A stretch of DNA of 64,000 nt, taken from contig NZ_SLWN01000006.1 of NCBI RefSeq assembly GCF_004342025.1, positions 124,001 through 188,000 on the forward strand. The letters are read 5' to 3'. The notes under the pieces were generated by a model that was given only the letters and a program-made list of their open reading frames with translations, was not told the origin of the DNA and did not search any database. Below are positions 1 through 8,644 of this stretch, one piece after another. Made by a program: the position numbers and the translations under genes. The DNA is from Kribbella steppae (GTDB lineage: Bacteria; Actinomycetota; Actinomycetes; Propionibacteriales; Kribbellaceae). Positions within the stretch are counted from its first letter, which is position 1, and every line of letters begins with the position of its first letter.

Positions 1-765
1 ATCCTGATCCTGTTCGGCGTGGGTGTGGTGGCACAAGTGGTGGCCGGCGGGATCGGGGATCACGACTCGATCGCATGGGCCTGGGGTATCGGTGTGACGA
101 TGGGCGTGTACGTCTCGGCCCGGGTCAGCGGCGCTCACATCAATCCCGCGGTGACGATCGCCCTGGCGGCCTTCCGCGGGTTCGCCTGGCGAAAGGTGCT
201 GCCGTACATCGGTGCACAGTTCCTCGGCGCGTTCGCGGCGGCTCTGGTGGTCCGCTGGAACTACTCCGAGGTCCTGCAGAAGTTCGACCCCGGCCTGACC
301 ATCAAGAGCCAGGGCGTGTTCTCCACCCTGCCGGGCAACGGCTCGGTGGAGCTCGGGGTCGGCATGTGGGGTGGATTCCTGGACCAGATCATCGGTACGG
401 CGATCCTCATGATGGTCATCCTGGCCATCGTCGACCTGCGCAACACCGCTCCCATGGCGAACCTCGGCCCGTTCATCATCGGCCTGCTGGTCGTCGGGAT
501 CGGGATGGCCTGGGGAACTCTGGCGGGGTACGCGATCAACCCGGCGCGTGACTTCGGGCCGCGGCTCGCGTCCTACCTGACCGGCTACGGGGGAGCATTC
601 AAGGACCAGTTCGGTGATCCCTATTTCTGGGTCCCGATCGTGGGACCGATCATCGGGGCGCTCATCGGCGCGCTCCTCTACGACCTGCTGGTCGGCCGGA
701 ACCTGCCGGTCAGTGACGAGGACGAGGAGCCGGGCCGGGTACCCGAGGAGGAGACGACAGCATGA
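1..765 (+). CDS. glpF: Glycerol uptake facilitator (aquaglyceroporin), 5' end cut by window edge
   Basis: MIP-family channel that lets glycerol cross the inner membrane. The reading frame is open from base 1, and its first codons (ILILFGVGVV) belong to the first membrane helix, so the true start lies left of the window. The GTG at 19 is internal. Both pore half-helix motifs are present: HINPAV around 139-153, and INPARDFGPR around 535-564, where the Asp after NPAR is the mark of glycerol-conducting members. The C-terminus is acidic (DEDEEPGR). The gene is 39 bases ahead of glpK on the same strand and is the first visible gene of a glpF-glpK-glpD operon. Family assignment is secure; substrate preference rests on the motif and the operon. 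Confidence 0.95.
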   Translation: MLILFGVGVVAQVVAGGIGDHDSIAWAWGIGVTMGVYVSARVSGAHINPAVTIALAAFRGFAWRKVLPYIGAQFLGAFAAALVVRWNYSEVLQKFDPGLTIKSQGVFSTLPGNGSVELGVGMWGGFLDQIIGTAILMMVILAIVDLRNTAPMANLGPFIIGLLVVGIGMAWGTLAGYAINPARDFGPRLASYLTGYGGAFKDQFGDPYFWVPIVGPIIGALIGALLYDLLVGRNLPVSDEDEEPGRVPEEETTA

Positions 766-804
766 TCCACCGCACCACAGCGCAGTGTGAGGAGAGGACT
801 TTCC

Positions 805-2322
805 ATGGCTGACTTCGTCGGTGCCGTCGACCAGGGCACCACGAGCACCCGTTTCATGATCTTCGACCACTCGGGCAACGAGGTGGGAATCCACCAGTTG
901 GAGCACGAGCAGATCCTGCCGCAGGCCGGCTGGGTCGAGCACAACCCGGTGGAGATCTGGGAGCGGACCAGTTCGGTGATCCGGACCGCGATGAACTCGA
1001 AGGGCCTGCAGGCCAGCGACCTGGCGGCGCTCGGCATCACCAACCAGCGCGAGACGGCGGTGGTCTGGAACCGCAGGACCGGACGGCCGTATTACAACGC
1101 GATCGTCTGGCAGGACACCCGGACCGACCGGATCGCGTCCGCTCTGGAACGCGAGGGCAAGGGCGACGTGATCCGGCAGAAGGCCGGCCTGCCGCCGGCG
1201 ACGTACTTCTCGGCCGGCAAGGTGCAGTGGATCCTGGAGAACGTCGACGGGGTCCGGGCGGCGGCCGAGGCCGGTGACGCCGTGTTCGGCAACACCGACA
1301 CCTGGCTGCTGTGGAACCTGACCGGCGGCGTCGACGGCGGTGTGCACATCACCGACGTGACGAACGCCAGCCGGACGATGCTGATGAACCTGGAGACGCT
1401 CGACTGGGACGACGAGCTGATCTCGTTCTTCAACATCCCGCGGCAGATGCTGCCGGAGATCCGGCCCTCGTCGGACCCGAACAAGTACGGCGAGACGCTG
1501 GCGAACGGTCCGGTGGGTGGTGTGGTGCCGTTGACCGGTGACCTCGGCGACCAGCAGGCCGCGACCGTCGGTCAGGTCTGCTTCAACCCGGGCGAGGCCA
1601 AGAACACCTACGGCACCGGCAACTTCATGCTGCTGAACACCGGCACCGAGCTGGTCCGGTCGAAGGCCGGCCTGCTCAGCACCATGTGCTACAAGTTCGG
1701 CGACGAGGCGCCGGTCTACGCCCTCGAGGGTTCGATCGCGGTGACGGGTTCGGCGGTCCAGTGGCTACGGGACCAGCTCGGCATCATCTCCGGTGCGAGC
1801 GAGACCGAGACGCTGGCCCGGCAGGTCGCGGACAACGGCGGCGTGTACTTCGTGCCCGCGTTCTCCGGCCTGTTCGCGCCGTACTGGCGTTCCGACGCCC
1901 GCGGCGCGATCGTCGGGTTGTCGCGGTTCAACACCAACGCTCACCTGGCCCGCGCAACACTGGAAGCGATCTGCTACCAGAGCAAGGACGTCGCCGACGC
2001 GATGGAGAAGGACTCCGGGGTCAAGCTCGAGGTCCTCAAGGTGGATGGTGGTGTCACTGCGAACGAGCTCTGCATGCAGATGCAGGCCGACATCCTCGGC
2101 GTCTCGGTGAGCAAGCCGGTCGTCGCGGAGACCACCGCGCTGGGGGCGGCGTACGCGGCCGGTCTGGCCGTCGGCTTCTGGAAGAACAAGGACGAGCTGG
2201 TGCAGAACTGGAACGAGGCCAAGCGGTGGGAGCCGCAGTGGGACGACGAGCAGCGGGCCCAGGGGTACGCCGGGTGGCAGAAGGCCGTCCAGCGCACGCT
2301 CGACTGGGTCGACGTCGACTGA
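805..2322 (+). CDS. glpK: Glycerol kinase (first copy)
   Basis: ATP-dependent phosphorylation of glycerol to glycerol-3-phosphate, in the cytosol. FGGY-kinase N-terminus GAVDQGTTSTRFMIFD carries the phosphate-binding loop. GITNQRETAVVWNR, GDLGDQQAA, YGTGNFMLLNTG and the C-terminal DGGVTANELCMQ are typical GlpK blocks. The 505-residue length is normal for the family. I chose ATG 805 because AGGAGAGG at 790-797 sits 7 bases ahead; an in-frame GTG at 787 would put that ribosome binding site inside the gene. It lies between glpF and glpD, so the operon covers uptake, phosphorylation and oxidation of glycerol. A second, separate glpK lies at 6257-7765 on the other strand. Confidence 0.96.
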   Translation: MADFVGAVDQGTTSTRFMIFDHSGNEVGIHQLEHEQILPQAGWVEHNPVEIWERTSSVIRTAMNSKGLQASDLAALGITNQRETAVVWNRRTGRPYYNAIVWQDTRTDRIASALEREGKGDVIRQKAGLPPATYFSAGKVQWILENVDGVRAAAEAGDAVFGNTDTWLLWNLTGGVDGGVHITDVTNASRTMLMNLETLDWDDELISFFNIPRQMLPEIRPSSDPNKYGETLANGPVGGVVPLTGDLGDQQAATVGQVCFNPGEAKNTYGTGNFMLLNTGTELVRSKAGLLSTMCYKFGDEAPVYALEGSIAVTGSAVQWLRDQLGIISGASETETLARQVADNGGVYFVPAFSGLFAPYWRSDARGAIVGLSRFNTNAHLARATLEAICYQSKDVADAMEKDSGVKLEVLKVDGGVTANELCMQMQADILGVSVSKPVVAETTALGAAYAAGLAVGFWKNKDELVQNWNEAKRWEPQWDDEQRAQGYAGWQKAVQRTLDWVDVD

Positions 2323-2367
2323 CCACCCTCGGGTACGACGAGTAACGAAATCGGAAGGAAAGACACA

Positions 2368-4080
2368 GTGGGCGCAGTGGCTCTGTCACCGCAAGCGAGG
2401 ACCGAGGCCATCGACGCGATGGCCGAGGGACGGGAACTGGACGTCCTGGTGATCGGTGGCGGGGTGGTCGGCACCGGCTCGGCCCTCGACGCCGCGACCC
2501 GGGGCCTGACCACCGGACTGCTGGAGGCGCGTGACTTCGCGAGCGGCACCTCCAGCCGGTCCAGCAAGTTGATGCACGGTGGTCTGCGCTACCTGGAGAT
2601 GCTCGACTTCCGACTGGTGCACGAGGCGTTGCAGGAGCGCGGGCTGCTCCTGCAACGCCTGGCCCCACACCTGGTGAAGCCGGTGCCGTTCCTCTACCCG
2701 CTCCAGCACCGCGGGTGGGAGCGGTTCTACGCCGGCGCCGGTGTCGCCCTGTACGACGGCATGGCCGTCAGCTCGGGGCTTGGCGCCGGACTGCCGATCC
2801 ACCGGCACCTGACCCGGCGCGGCGCGATGCGGCTGGTGCCGAGCCTGAAGAAGTCGGCCCTGGTCGGCGCGATCCAGTACTACGACGCCCAGGTCGACGA
2901 CGCCCGGCACACGATGGAGCTCGCCCGTACGGCGGCGTCGTACGGCGCTCATGTCGCGAACCGGGTCAAGGTCACCGGTTTCCTGCGGCAGGGCGAGCGG
3001 GTGACCGGGGTGCAGGCGAAGGACCTGGAGAGCGGCCGTGAGTTCGAGGTCCGGGCCAAGCAGGTCGTGAACGCGACCGGGGTGTGGACCGACGACACCC
3101 AGGCGATGGTCGGCGAGCGCGGTCAGTACCACGTCCGCGCGTCGAAGGGGATCCACCTCGTCGTACCGAAGGACCGGATCCAGTCCAGCACCGGGATGAT
3201 CCTGCGGACCGAGAAGTCCGTGCTGTTCATCATCCCGTGGGGCCGGCACTGGTTGATCGGCACCACGGATACCGACTGGGACCTGGACAAGGCGCATCCT
3301 GCCGCGACCAGCAAGGACATCGAGTACCTGCTCGACCACGTCAACGCGGTCCTCACGACCCCACTGACCCGGGAGGACGTCGAGGGAGTGTTCGCCGGAC
3401 TGCGCCCGCTGCTCGCCGGTGAGTCGGAGAGTACGTCGAAGCTGTCCCGTGAGCACGTCGTCGCGCACACGGCGCCGGGTCTCGTGGTGGTTGCCGGTGG
3501 CAAGTACACGACGTACCGGGTGATGGCCAAGGACGCGATCGACGCGGTCGCCAACGCCCTCGACGGCCGGGTGCCGAAGTGCACCACCAAGAACATCCCG
3601 CTGATCGGCGCCGACGGCTACCACGCGCTCTGGAACCAGCGGCACCTGATCGCCCAACGCTCCGGCCTGCACGTCGCCCGGATCGAGCACCTGCTCAACC
3701 GGTACGGCGCTCTGATCGACGAGGTACTGCAGCTCGTCGCGGACGACCCGTCGCTCGGCGAGCAACTGCCCGGCACGCAGGACTACCTGAAGGCCGAGAT
3801 CGTGTACGGCGCCAAGGCCGAAGGTGCTCGCCACCTCGACGACATCCTGGCCCGGCGGACCCGGATCTCGATCGAGGCCTGGGACCGCGGTGTCGGCGCC
3901 GCCGAGGCCGCGGCGCGCCTGGTGGCCCCGATCCTCGGCTGGAACGAGGCGACGATCGAGCGCGAGGTGTCGTTCTACATCCGCCGGGTCCAGTCCGAGC
4001 GCGACTCGCAGGACCAGCCGGACGACGAGTCCGCCGACAAGGTCCGGCTGGCTGCCCCGGACATCGTGTCGCCCGCCTGA
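2368..4080 (+). CDS. glpD: Aerobic glycerol-3-phosphate dehydrogenase (FAD)
   Basis: Oxidises glycerol-3-phosphate to dihydroxyacetone phosphate and passes electrons to the quinone pool at the membrane. The N-terminal dinucleotide-binding fold VLVIGGGVVGTGSALDAA is followed by the GlpD signature GTSSRSSKLMHGGLRYLE, and WGRHWLIGTTDTDWD lies in the substrate-binding half. The C-terminal ~130 residues match the helical cap of the family. 570 residues is a normal length. The start is GTG 2368 after GGAAGGAAAGA; the glpK stop is 45 bases upstream. It is the last enzyme of the glpFKD operon; a strong hairpin follows directly. Confidence 0.96.
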   Translation: MGAVALSPQARTEAIDAMAEGRELDVLVIGGGVVGTGSALDAATRGLTTGLLEARDFASGTSSRSSKLMHGGLRYLEMLDFRLVHEALQERGLLLQRLAPHLVKPVPFLYPLQHRGWERFYAGAGVALYDGMAVSSGLGAGLPIHRHLTRRGAMRLVPSLKKSALVGAIQYYDAQVDDARHTMELARTAASYGAHVANRVKVTGFLRQGERVTGVQAKDLESGREFEVRAKQVVNATGVWTDDTQAMVGERGQYHVRASKGIHLVVPKDRIQSSTGMILRTEKSVLFIIPWGRHWLIGTTDTDWDLDKAHPAATSKDIEYLLDHVNAVLTTPLTREDVEGVFAGLRPLLAGESESTSKLSREHVVAHTAPGLVVVAGGKYTTYRVMAKDAIDAVANALDGRVPKCTTKNIPLIGADGYHALWNQRHLIAQRSGLHVARIEHLLNRYGALIDEVLQLVADDPSLGEQLPGTQDYLKAEIVYGAKAEGARHLDDILARRTRISIEAWDRGVGAAEAAARLVAPILGWNEATIEREVSFYIRRVQSERDSQDQPDDESADKVRLAAPDIVSPA

Positions 4081-4095
4081 CCTCTGGACGCTCCG

Positions 4096-4139
4096 GTCCT
4101 CCCGTGGCTTACTCGAAAGTGGGTGAGCCAGGGGAGGAC
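4096..4139 (+). terminator. Long hairpin after glpD that also buries the next gene's ribosome binding site
   Basis: Bases 4096-4103 (GTCCTCCC) pair with 4132-4139 (GGGAGGAC). After one G-G mismatch, TGGCT (4105-4109) pairs with AGCCA (4126-4130), and the stem continues with two G-T pairs to a loop near GAAAGT. About 18 base pairs form. There is no T-run, which is common for actinobacterial terminators. The right arm contains GGGGAGGA, the only good ribosome binding site for the ATG at 4142. The structure could therefore end glp transcription, mask translation of the next gene, or both. Confidence 0.6.
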
Positions 4140-4141
4140 AG

Positions 4142-4852
4142 ATGGGGGCGGACGCAACAAGTGGGCAATGGCGGACGATGTCCGTCAGCACCGGGATCGC
4201 CGGCCTGGCCAGCATCGCTCTGGTGGCCGGCAGCCAGGCGCTGGTGCAGGTCGGCGGTAGCGAGCCGGCTTTCGACGCACCGGCCGATGAGATCCTGAGT
4301 TTCTTCGAGGCGCGCAACGACACGCTCTACGCCGCCGGCTCCTTCCTCGGCTTGATCGCCGCGCTGGCTCTGCTCTGGTTCTTCGCCGGATTCTGGGCGG
4401 TCCTGCGGGCCGCCGAGGGTGAACCTGGCTGGCGCTCGGTGGTCGCGCTCGCGTCCGGGATCGTGGTCGTGGTCCCGGTGATGAGTCCAGGCTGGGATCT
4501 CGCCGGCTTCCGCGTGGATGACGGTGTGGATGCGCAACTCGCCCGCCTCGCCTTCGACCAAGGCAACCTCGGCTTCGCCAACGCGTGGCTCGGCCTGGCG
4601 AGTTTCATGGCAGCCGCGGCCTGGATCATCCTCGCGTCGCGTGCGCTGCCGGGATGGCTCGGCTGGTGGGCGGTCGCCGCGGCTGTCGGCTTCCTGGTCG
4701 GCCGCGCGCTGTGGACAACCTCGATCTGGCTGATCCCGTACGCCCTCTTCTGGGTGTGGGTCATCGTGGTCTGTGTTCAGCTCCTGCGAGGACGGTGGCG
4801 ATCAGAGCCGTCCCAGGGGCCGTTCGACCGCCTGGGCCGGGGGATGGAGTGA
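4142..4852 (+). CDS. Hypothetical multi-pass membrane protein
   Basis: 236 residues with about six hydrophobic segments: near residues 15-38, 60-85, 100-120, 150-170, 175-195 and 200-218. Between the first two there is a short hydrophilic stretch (EPAFDAPADEILSFFEARND). The layout resembles small DUF4386-like actinobacterial membrane proteins, but I do not recognise a specific family or a catalytic motif. ATG 4142 follows GGGGAGGA at 4131-4138, which lies in the arm of the hairpin at 4096-4139. Its last 92 bases overlap the 3' end of the convergent HxlR-family gene. Function unknown. Confidence 0.7.
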   Translation: MGADATSGQWRTMSVSTGIAGLASIALVAGSQALVQVGGSEPAFDAPADEILSFFEARNDTLYAAGSFLGLIAALALLWFFAGFWAVLRAAEGEPGWRSVVALASGIVVVVPVMSPGWDLAGFRVDDGVDAQLARLAFDQGNLGFANAWLGLASFMAAAAWIILASRALPGWLGWWAVAAAVGFLVGRALWTTSIWLIPYALFWVWVIVVCVQLLRGRWRSEPSQGPFDRLGRGME

Positions 4853-5273
4853 CGTCGGTGGCCTCGAGTGGTTCGCCGCACTCCGAGCAGCAGACAGTTG
4901 CCGTGGTCACCTTTCCGCAGGTGTCGTGGGTGAACCGGATCGGCTGACCGGCCGGCGGGGTCGCGTGCCGGTCGCCCCAGGCGGTGAGGGCGAGCAGGAT
5001 CGGCACGAACTCGCGGCCGGCCTCGGTCAGCTCGTAGGCATAGCGGACCGGATTCTCCTGGTACGGCGTCCGCGCGACGAGCCCACCGTCCATCAGCGTG
5101 CCGAGCCGGTCGGTCAGCAGATTGCGGGAGATCCCGAGATCGGTCACGAGCTGGTCGAACCGATCGAGGCCGAGATACAGGTCGCGCAGGACGAGCGGGG
5201 TCCACCAGTCGCCGATGATCTCCAGCGACTGGGCGAGCGAGCAGTGCATCGAGGCGAAGCTGGTGTTCCGCAT
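4761..5273 (-). CDS. HxlR-family (MarR-like winged helix) transcriptional regulator
   Basis: 170 residues. The core MHCSLAQSLEIIGDWWTPLV, then FDQLVTDLGISRNLLTDRL and the wing NPVRYAYELTEAGRE, are classic HxlR (DUF24). Cys11 sits at the place of the redox-sensing cysteine of YodB/HypR-type members, so thiol or electrophile sensing is possible. The C-terminal part has CGK and CCSECG, a small cysteine cluster seen in several actinobacterial HxlR proteins. It is divergent from the SnoaL-like gene at 5351, with a TAGT/ACTA inverted repeat in between as a likely operator. Its 3' end overlaps the convergent membrane-protein gene. Family is firm; ligand is unknown. Confidence 0.9.
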   Translation of the reverse strand: MRNTSFASMHCSLAQSLEIIGDWWTPLVLRDLYLGLDRFDQLVTDLGISRNLLTDRLGTLMDGGLVARTPYQENPVRYAYELTEAGREFVPILLALTAWGDRHATPPAGQPIRFTHDTCGKVTTATVCCSECGEPLEATDVTPSPGPGGRTAPGTALIATVLAGAEHRPR

Positions 5274-5283
5274 GTCACCATCC

Positions 5284-5310
5284 TAGTCAGTTGCGTCATT
5301 GAACTCACTA
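5284..5310. promoter_or_regulatory. Candidate HxlR operator in the divergent promoter region
   Basis: TAGTCAGTT (5284-5292) and AACTCACTA (5302-5310) form an inverted repeat with one mismatch and a 9-base spacer, only 11 bases from the regulator's start codon and 40 bases before the divergent gene. HxlR/YodB-type regulators are known to bind TACT/AGTA-like inverted repeats, so autoregulation and control of the SnoaL-like gene are likely. Nearby TGGAATTCCA (5321-5330) is another perfect palindrome. Confidence 0.5.
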
Positions 5311-5350
5311 TCCCTAGGGTGGAATTCCACTGAGCAGAGGGGAGCGAGGC

Positions 5351-5803
5351 ATGTACCACCGGTTCGTCGCGACGCAGGTGCGGAAGGCGTTCGCCGAGAT
5401 CACTGCCGGCAACTGGGAGGCGATGGTGGCGGGGATGGCACCGTCCTTCACCTACCGGTTCTACGGCGACCACGCGTTGTCCGGCGAGAGGCACACGCAT
5501 GACGCGTTGCGGCGGTGGTGGGAGCGGTGCTTCCGGCTGCTACCCAACACCAGGTTCGACGTGCAGGACGTGCTGGTCGCGGGCTGGCCGTGGGACACCC
5601 GGGTCGCCACCGCGGTCACTGTCGACGTCGGTGTCGCGGACGGCTCCCGCTACCAGAACGTCGTCCACCAGTTCCTGCGGATGAAGTGGGGCAAGATCAC
5701 CGAGGTCCGCACGTTGGAGGACACCGCCGTACTCCAGCAAACGCTCGACCGTCTGGCCGCCGCCGGCTTCGAGGAAGCCCACGCCGCACCCATCACGGAC
5801 TAG
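5351..5803 (+). CDS. SnoaL-like / NTF2-fold protein, probable HxlR target
   Basis: 150 residues with the cone-shaped NTF2-like layout: helices around YHRFVATQVRKAFAEITAGNW, then MAPSFTYRFYGDHALSGE and a beta-sheet half with NVVHQFLRMKWGKITEVRTLED. Related proteins are polyketide cyclase-like enzymes or small-molecule binding proteins, and the sequence alone does not show which. ATG 5351 follows GAGGGGAGCGAGG. It is transcribed away from the HxlR gene, a pairing in which the regulator usually controls its neighbour. Fold assignment is good; the specific role is unknown. Confidence 0.75.
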   Translation: MYHRFVATQVRKAFAEITAGNWEAMVAGMAPSFTYRFYGDHALSGERHTHDALRRWWERCFRLLPNTRFDVQDVLVAGWPWDTRVATAVTVDVGVADGSRYQNVVHQFLRMKWGKITEVRTLEDTAVLQQTLDRLAAAGFEEAHAAPITD

Positions 5804-5813
5804 GGCACGTCTC

Positions 5814-6191
5814 TCAATTCCCTGCGTCGGCGGGCAATTGCCCTTCCTGGTGGCCGGCTCCAAGCATCAATGCGTAGCCGCGGCGACGGCACTCGAGTTG
5901 TACGCCGCGTTGGACCTCGTCGACGTACATCGGGAAGTGCCGGAGGTCGGTCTCCTCGGCTGAGGTATCCAGTTGGTAGTCGAAGGAGTACAGGCCGAGC
6001 GCGCCGGCTGAGCCGGTGGCCAGGCCGCGGGCGCTCGCGCTCGGTACGTAGCCGATCGCGGCAGCCGTGGCGAGGACGAGTTCGCGGGTGGACTTCTTCA
6101 CCCGGTCCGGTTGGGTGAACGAGAAGGACACGGTTGCGGTCGAGACGCCGGCGCGTGCGGCAACGTCGTACACAGTCGGCCGTCGTCCCAT
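5814..6191 (-). pseudogene. Truncated LacI-family regulator (DNA-binding half only)
   Basis: The frame from ATG 6191 gives 125 residues. MGRRPTVYDVAARAGVSTAT is a textbook LacI helix-turn-helix, followed by the hinge (GYVPSASARGLATGSAGALG) and the start of the sugar-binding domain (YVDEVQRGVQLECRRRGY). It then stops at 5814, whereas LacI proteins run to about 340 residues, so roughly two thirds is missing. No continuation is visible in other frames downstream. It lies 65 bases after glpK2 on the same strand. A 125-residue product could still bind DNA, but would lack effector binding and most of the dimer interface. I read it as a decayed gene. Confidence 0.75.
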
Positions 6192-6256
6192 GGGGTGCAG
6201 TGTAGATGCGGGAGGACCGGCGTGAACCGGTCCTCCCGCCACGGTTAAGGCTTGCG

Positions 6257-7765
6257 CTAATCCTCCGGACGGATCCAGTTGAACGTCCGCTGGACGGCGG
6301 ATTTCCAGTTCTCGTACTCGGTGGCACGCCGGTCCGGGTCCATGTGCGGCAGCCATTGGCCGGCCCGGTGCCAGTTGCTGCGCAGTCCCTCCAGGTCCGG
6401 CCAGTAGCCGACCGCCAGGCCGGCCGCGTAGGCGGCGCCCAGCGACACCGTCTCGGTCACCATCGGGCGGACCACACGGACGTCGAGCAGATCGGCGAGG
6501 AATTGCATCAGCAGATTGTTCGCCGTCATTCCGCCGTCGACTTTCAACGCGGTCAATGCGATTCCCGAGTCGGCATTCATCGCGTCGACCACCTCGAGCG
6601 TCTGGAAGCCGGTCGCTTCCAGCACTGCCCGGGCCAGATGGCCCTTGGTGATGTAGCCGGTCAGTCCCGCGATGACACCGCGGGCCTCACTGCGCCAATG
6701 CGGTGCGAACAGTCCCGAGAACGCGGGCACGATGTACGCGCCGCCGTTGTCGTCGACGGTCCGCGCGAGGGTCTCGATCTCGGCCGCGGTGTGGATCAGC
6801 CCGAGCCCGTCGCGGAACCACTGCACCAGCGACCCGGTCACCGCCATCGAGCCTTCCAGCGCGTACGACGCCGGCTCATCGCCGATCTGGTACGCGACGG
6901 TGGTGAGCATGCCGTGCTTCGACCGGACGATCTCCTGACCGGTGTGCAGCAGCAGGAACGAGCCGGTGCCATAGGTGCACTTCGCCTCGCCCGCACTGAA
7001 ACAGGTCTGCCCGAACAATGCGGCCTGCTGATCCCCGAGCGCGGCCCCGATCCGTACGCCGGGCAGCACCTCGGTGGCGGTCCCGAACACGCCGGACGAC
7101 GGGCGGATCTCCGGCAGGATCACCCGCGGTACGTCGAACGCCTCGAGCAGCGTGTCGTCCCACTCCAGGGTCTCGATGTTCATCAGCATCGTCCGGCTGG
7201 CGTTCGTCACGTCGGTGACGTGCAGACCACCGTTCGTGCCGCCGGTGAAGTTCCAGATCAGCCAGGTCTCCATCGTGCCGAACATCACCTCGCCGCGTTC
7301 GGCGCGCGCCCGCAGGCCCGGGGTGTGGTCGAGCATCCAGCGGACCCTCGGCGCGGAGAAGTACGTCGTCAGCGGCAGACCACACAGATCCGCGAACCGG
7401 TCCGGGCCCTGGTCACCGGCCAGTTCGGTCACCAGGCGGTCGGTCCGGGTGTCCTGCCAGACCACCGCGTGGCCGATCGGCCGGCCGGTCCGGCGGTCCC
7501 AGAGCAGGCTGGTCTCCCGCTGGTTGGCGATGCCGATGGCAACGACCTGGGACGGATCGGCCCCGATCTGCCGGACCGCGGCCGGCACCACCCGGGTCAC
7601 GTTCCGCCAGATCTCGGTCGCGTCGTGCTCGACCCAGCCCGGCCGCGGGAACAACTGCGGATGCTCCCGCTGCGCCACCGAGACCAACCGTCCGCGCCGG
7701 TCGAACAGAATGCACCGCGTCGAGTTCGTCCCCTGGTCCACTGCCGCGACGTACTGCTCAGCCAT
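6257..7765 (-). CDS. glpK: Glycerol kinase (second copy)
   Basis: 502 residues; the same FGGY-kinase blocks as the first copy but clearly diverged: VAAVDQGTNSTRCILFDRRG, GIANQRETSLLWDRRTG, YGTGSFLLLHTG and DGGMTANNLLMQ. All core motifs look intact, so both kinases may be active. It lies 21 bases downstream of an IclR-family gene on the same strand, which recalls the gylR-glycerol gene pairing of Streptomyces. This copy has no permease or dehydrogenase of its own here, so it may serve another polyol or be under separate control. Assignment to glycerol kinase is secure at family level; true substrate is inferred. Confidence 0.93.
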   Translation of the reverse strand: MAEQYVAAVDQGTNSTRCILFDRRGRLVSVAQREHPQLFPRPGWVEHDATEIWRNVTRVVPAAVRQIGADPSQVVAIGIANQRETSLLWDRRTGRPIGHAVVWQDTRTDRLVTELAGDQGPDRFADLCGLPLTTYFSAPRVRWMLDHTPGLRARAERGEVMFGTMETWLIWNFTGGTNGGLHVTDVTNASRTMLMNIETLEWDDTLLEAFDVPRVILPEIRPSSGVFGTATEVLPGVRIGAALGDQQAALFGQTCFSAGEAKCTYGTGSFLLLHTGQEIVRSKHGMLTTVAYQIGDEPASYALEGSMAVTGSLVQWFRDGLGLIHTAAEIETLARTVDDNGGAYIVPAFSGLFAPHWRSEARGVIAGLTGYITKGHLARAVLEATGFQTLEVVDAMNADSGIALTALKVDGGMTANNLLMQFLADLLDVRVVRPMVTETVSLGAAYAAGLAVGYWPDLEGLRSNWHRAGQWLPHMDPDRRATEYENWKSAVQRTFNWIRPED

Positions 7766-7786
7766 GTCTCCACCCCCGTCGAAGCA

Positions 7787-8545
7787 TCAGCTGTCCTCCC
7801 GTAGGTCGCGACCGATGGCTTCGGCAGTGGCTCGGACCATGCTGACCAGGTCCGTGCGATGGCGCATCCGGCTGTCGCAGATGCGTTCGATCCGGCCGGT
7901 CATCGCGACCGCACCGACGACGAGTCCGCCGAGCCCCCGGATCGGAGCCGCGATACTGGCGATCTCGACGGTGTACTCCTCGAACTCTCCGGCCCAGCCC
8001 TTGGCCCGGACCGCCGCGAGTTCGTCGGCCAGCCGGACCGGGTCGATGATCGTCCTGGTCGTGTACGCCTCCAGCTTCTGCGGCCGCGCGGCGCCACTGG
8101 TGTCGAACGCCAGCACGGCCTTGCCGAGTGCACACGCGTGCGCCGGCAGCGTCGTACCCACGTCGAGGTCCTGGTCGCTGTCGTCGGGGCGGAAGACGTG
8201 GTGGACGACCACGACCTTGCCCTCGACGAGGCGGCCGACGCGAACGACCTCGCCGCTGCGGGAGGCGAGTGAGTCGGCCCAGTTGATCGCGCGGCTGCGC
8301 AGTTCGTTCGGATCGAGGTAGGTCTCACCGAGCCGGCCGAAGGCGTCACTCAGGTGATAGTGCGCGCCGCTGTGGTCCTGTTCGACGAACCCGACCTGGT
8401 GCAAGGTCCGCAGGATTCCGTGCACGGTCGCCTTCGCCAGGCCGAGCGCGTTGCTGAGATCGGCGACTCCCAGCCCGTTCGGGGCGGCCGCCAGCAATCG
8501 CAGCACGGCGGCAGCCCGCTCGATGGACTGCACAGTGCCCGGCAC
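7787..8545 (-). CDS. IclR-family transcriptional regulator (GylR-like)
   Basis: 252 residues. The N-terminal winged helix (SIERAAAVLRLLAAAP, LSNALGLAKATVHGILRTL) is followed by the IclR effector domain with LPAHACALGKAVLAF and the C-terminal block GLGGLVVGAVAMTG. IclR proteins of the GylR type control glycerol genes in Streptomyces, and this gene sits directly before glpK2, so glycerol or glycerol-3-phosphate is the likely signal. The frame begins with GTG 8545; a GTG four codons later is an alternative, and neither has a strong ribosome binding site. The 99 bases upstream are relatively AT-rich and probably hold the promoter. Confidence 0.9.
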   Translation of the reverse strand: MPGTVQSIERAAAVLRLLAAAPNGLGVADLSNALGLAKATVHGILRTLHQVGFVEQDHSGAHYHLSDAFGRLGETYLDPNELRSRAINWADSLASRSGEVVRVGRLVEGKVVVVHHVFRPDDSDQDLDVGTTLPAHACALGKAVLAFDTSGAARPQKLEAYTTRTIIDPVRLADELAAVRAKGWAGEFEEYTVEIASIAAPIRGLGGLVVGAVAMTGRIERICDSRMRHRTDLVSMVRATAEAIGRDLREDS

Positions 8546-8644
8546 ACCGGCAGGCTATCTGTCATCCCCCCTCATTTCTTCCCTTCAGCGTTGAGGGATT
8601 GCTATTGCTGAGAAGAGAAACAAAGAATGCAGAGGGGAGGAGGG

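Noticed and set aside
2386..4323. 645-codon minus-strand frame opposite glpD
   Set aside because: Antisense shadow of glpD and the next gene; no ribosome binding site or domain.
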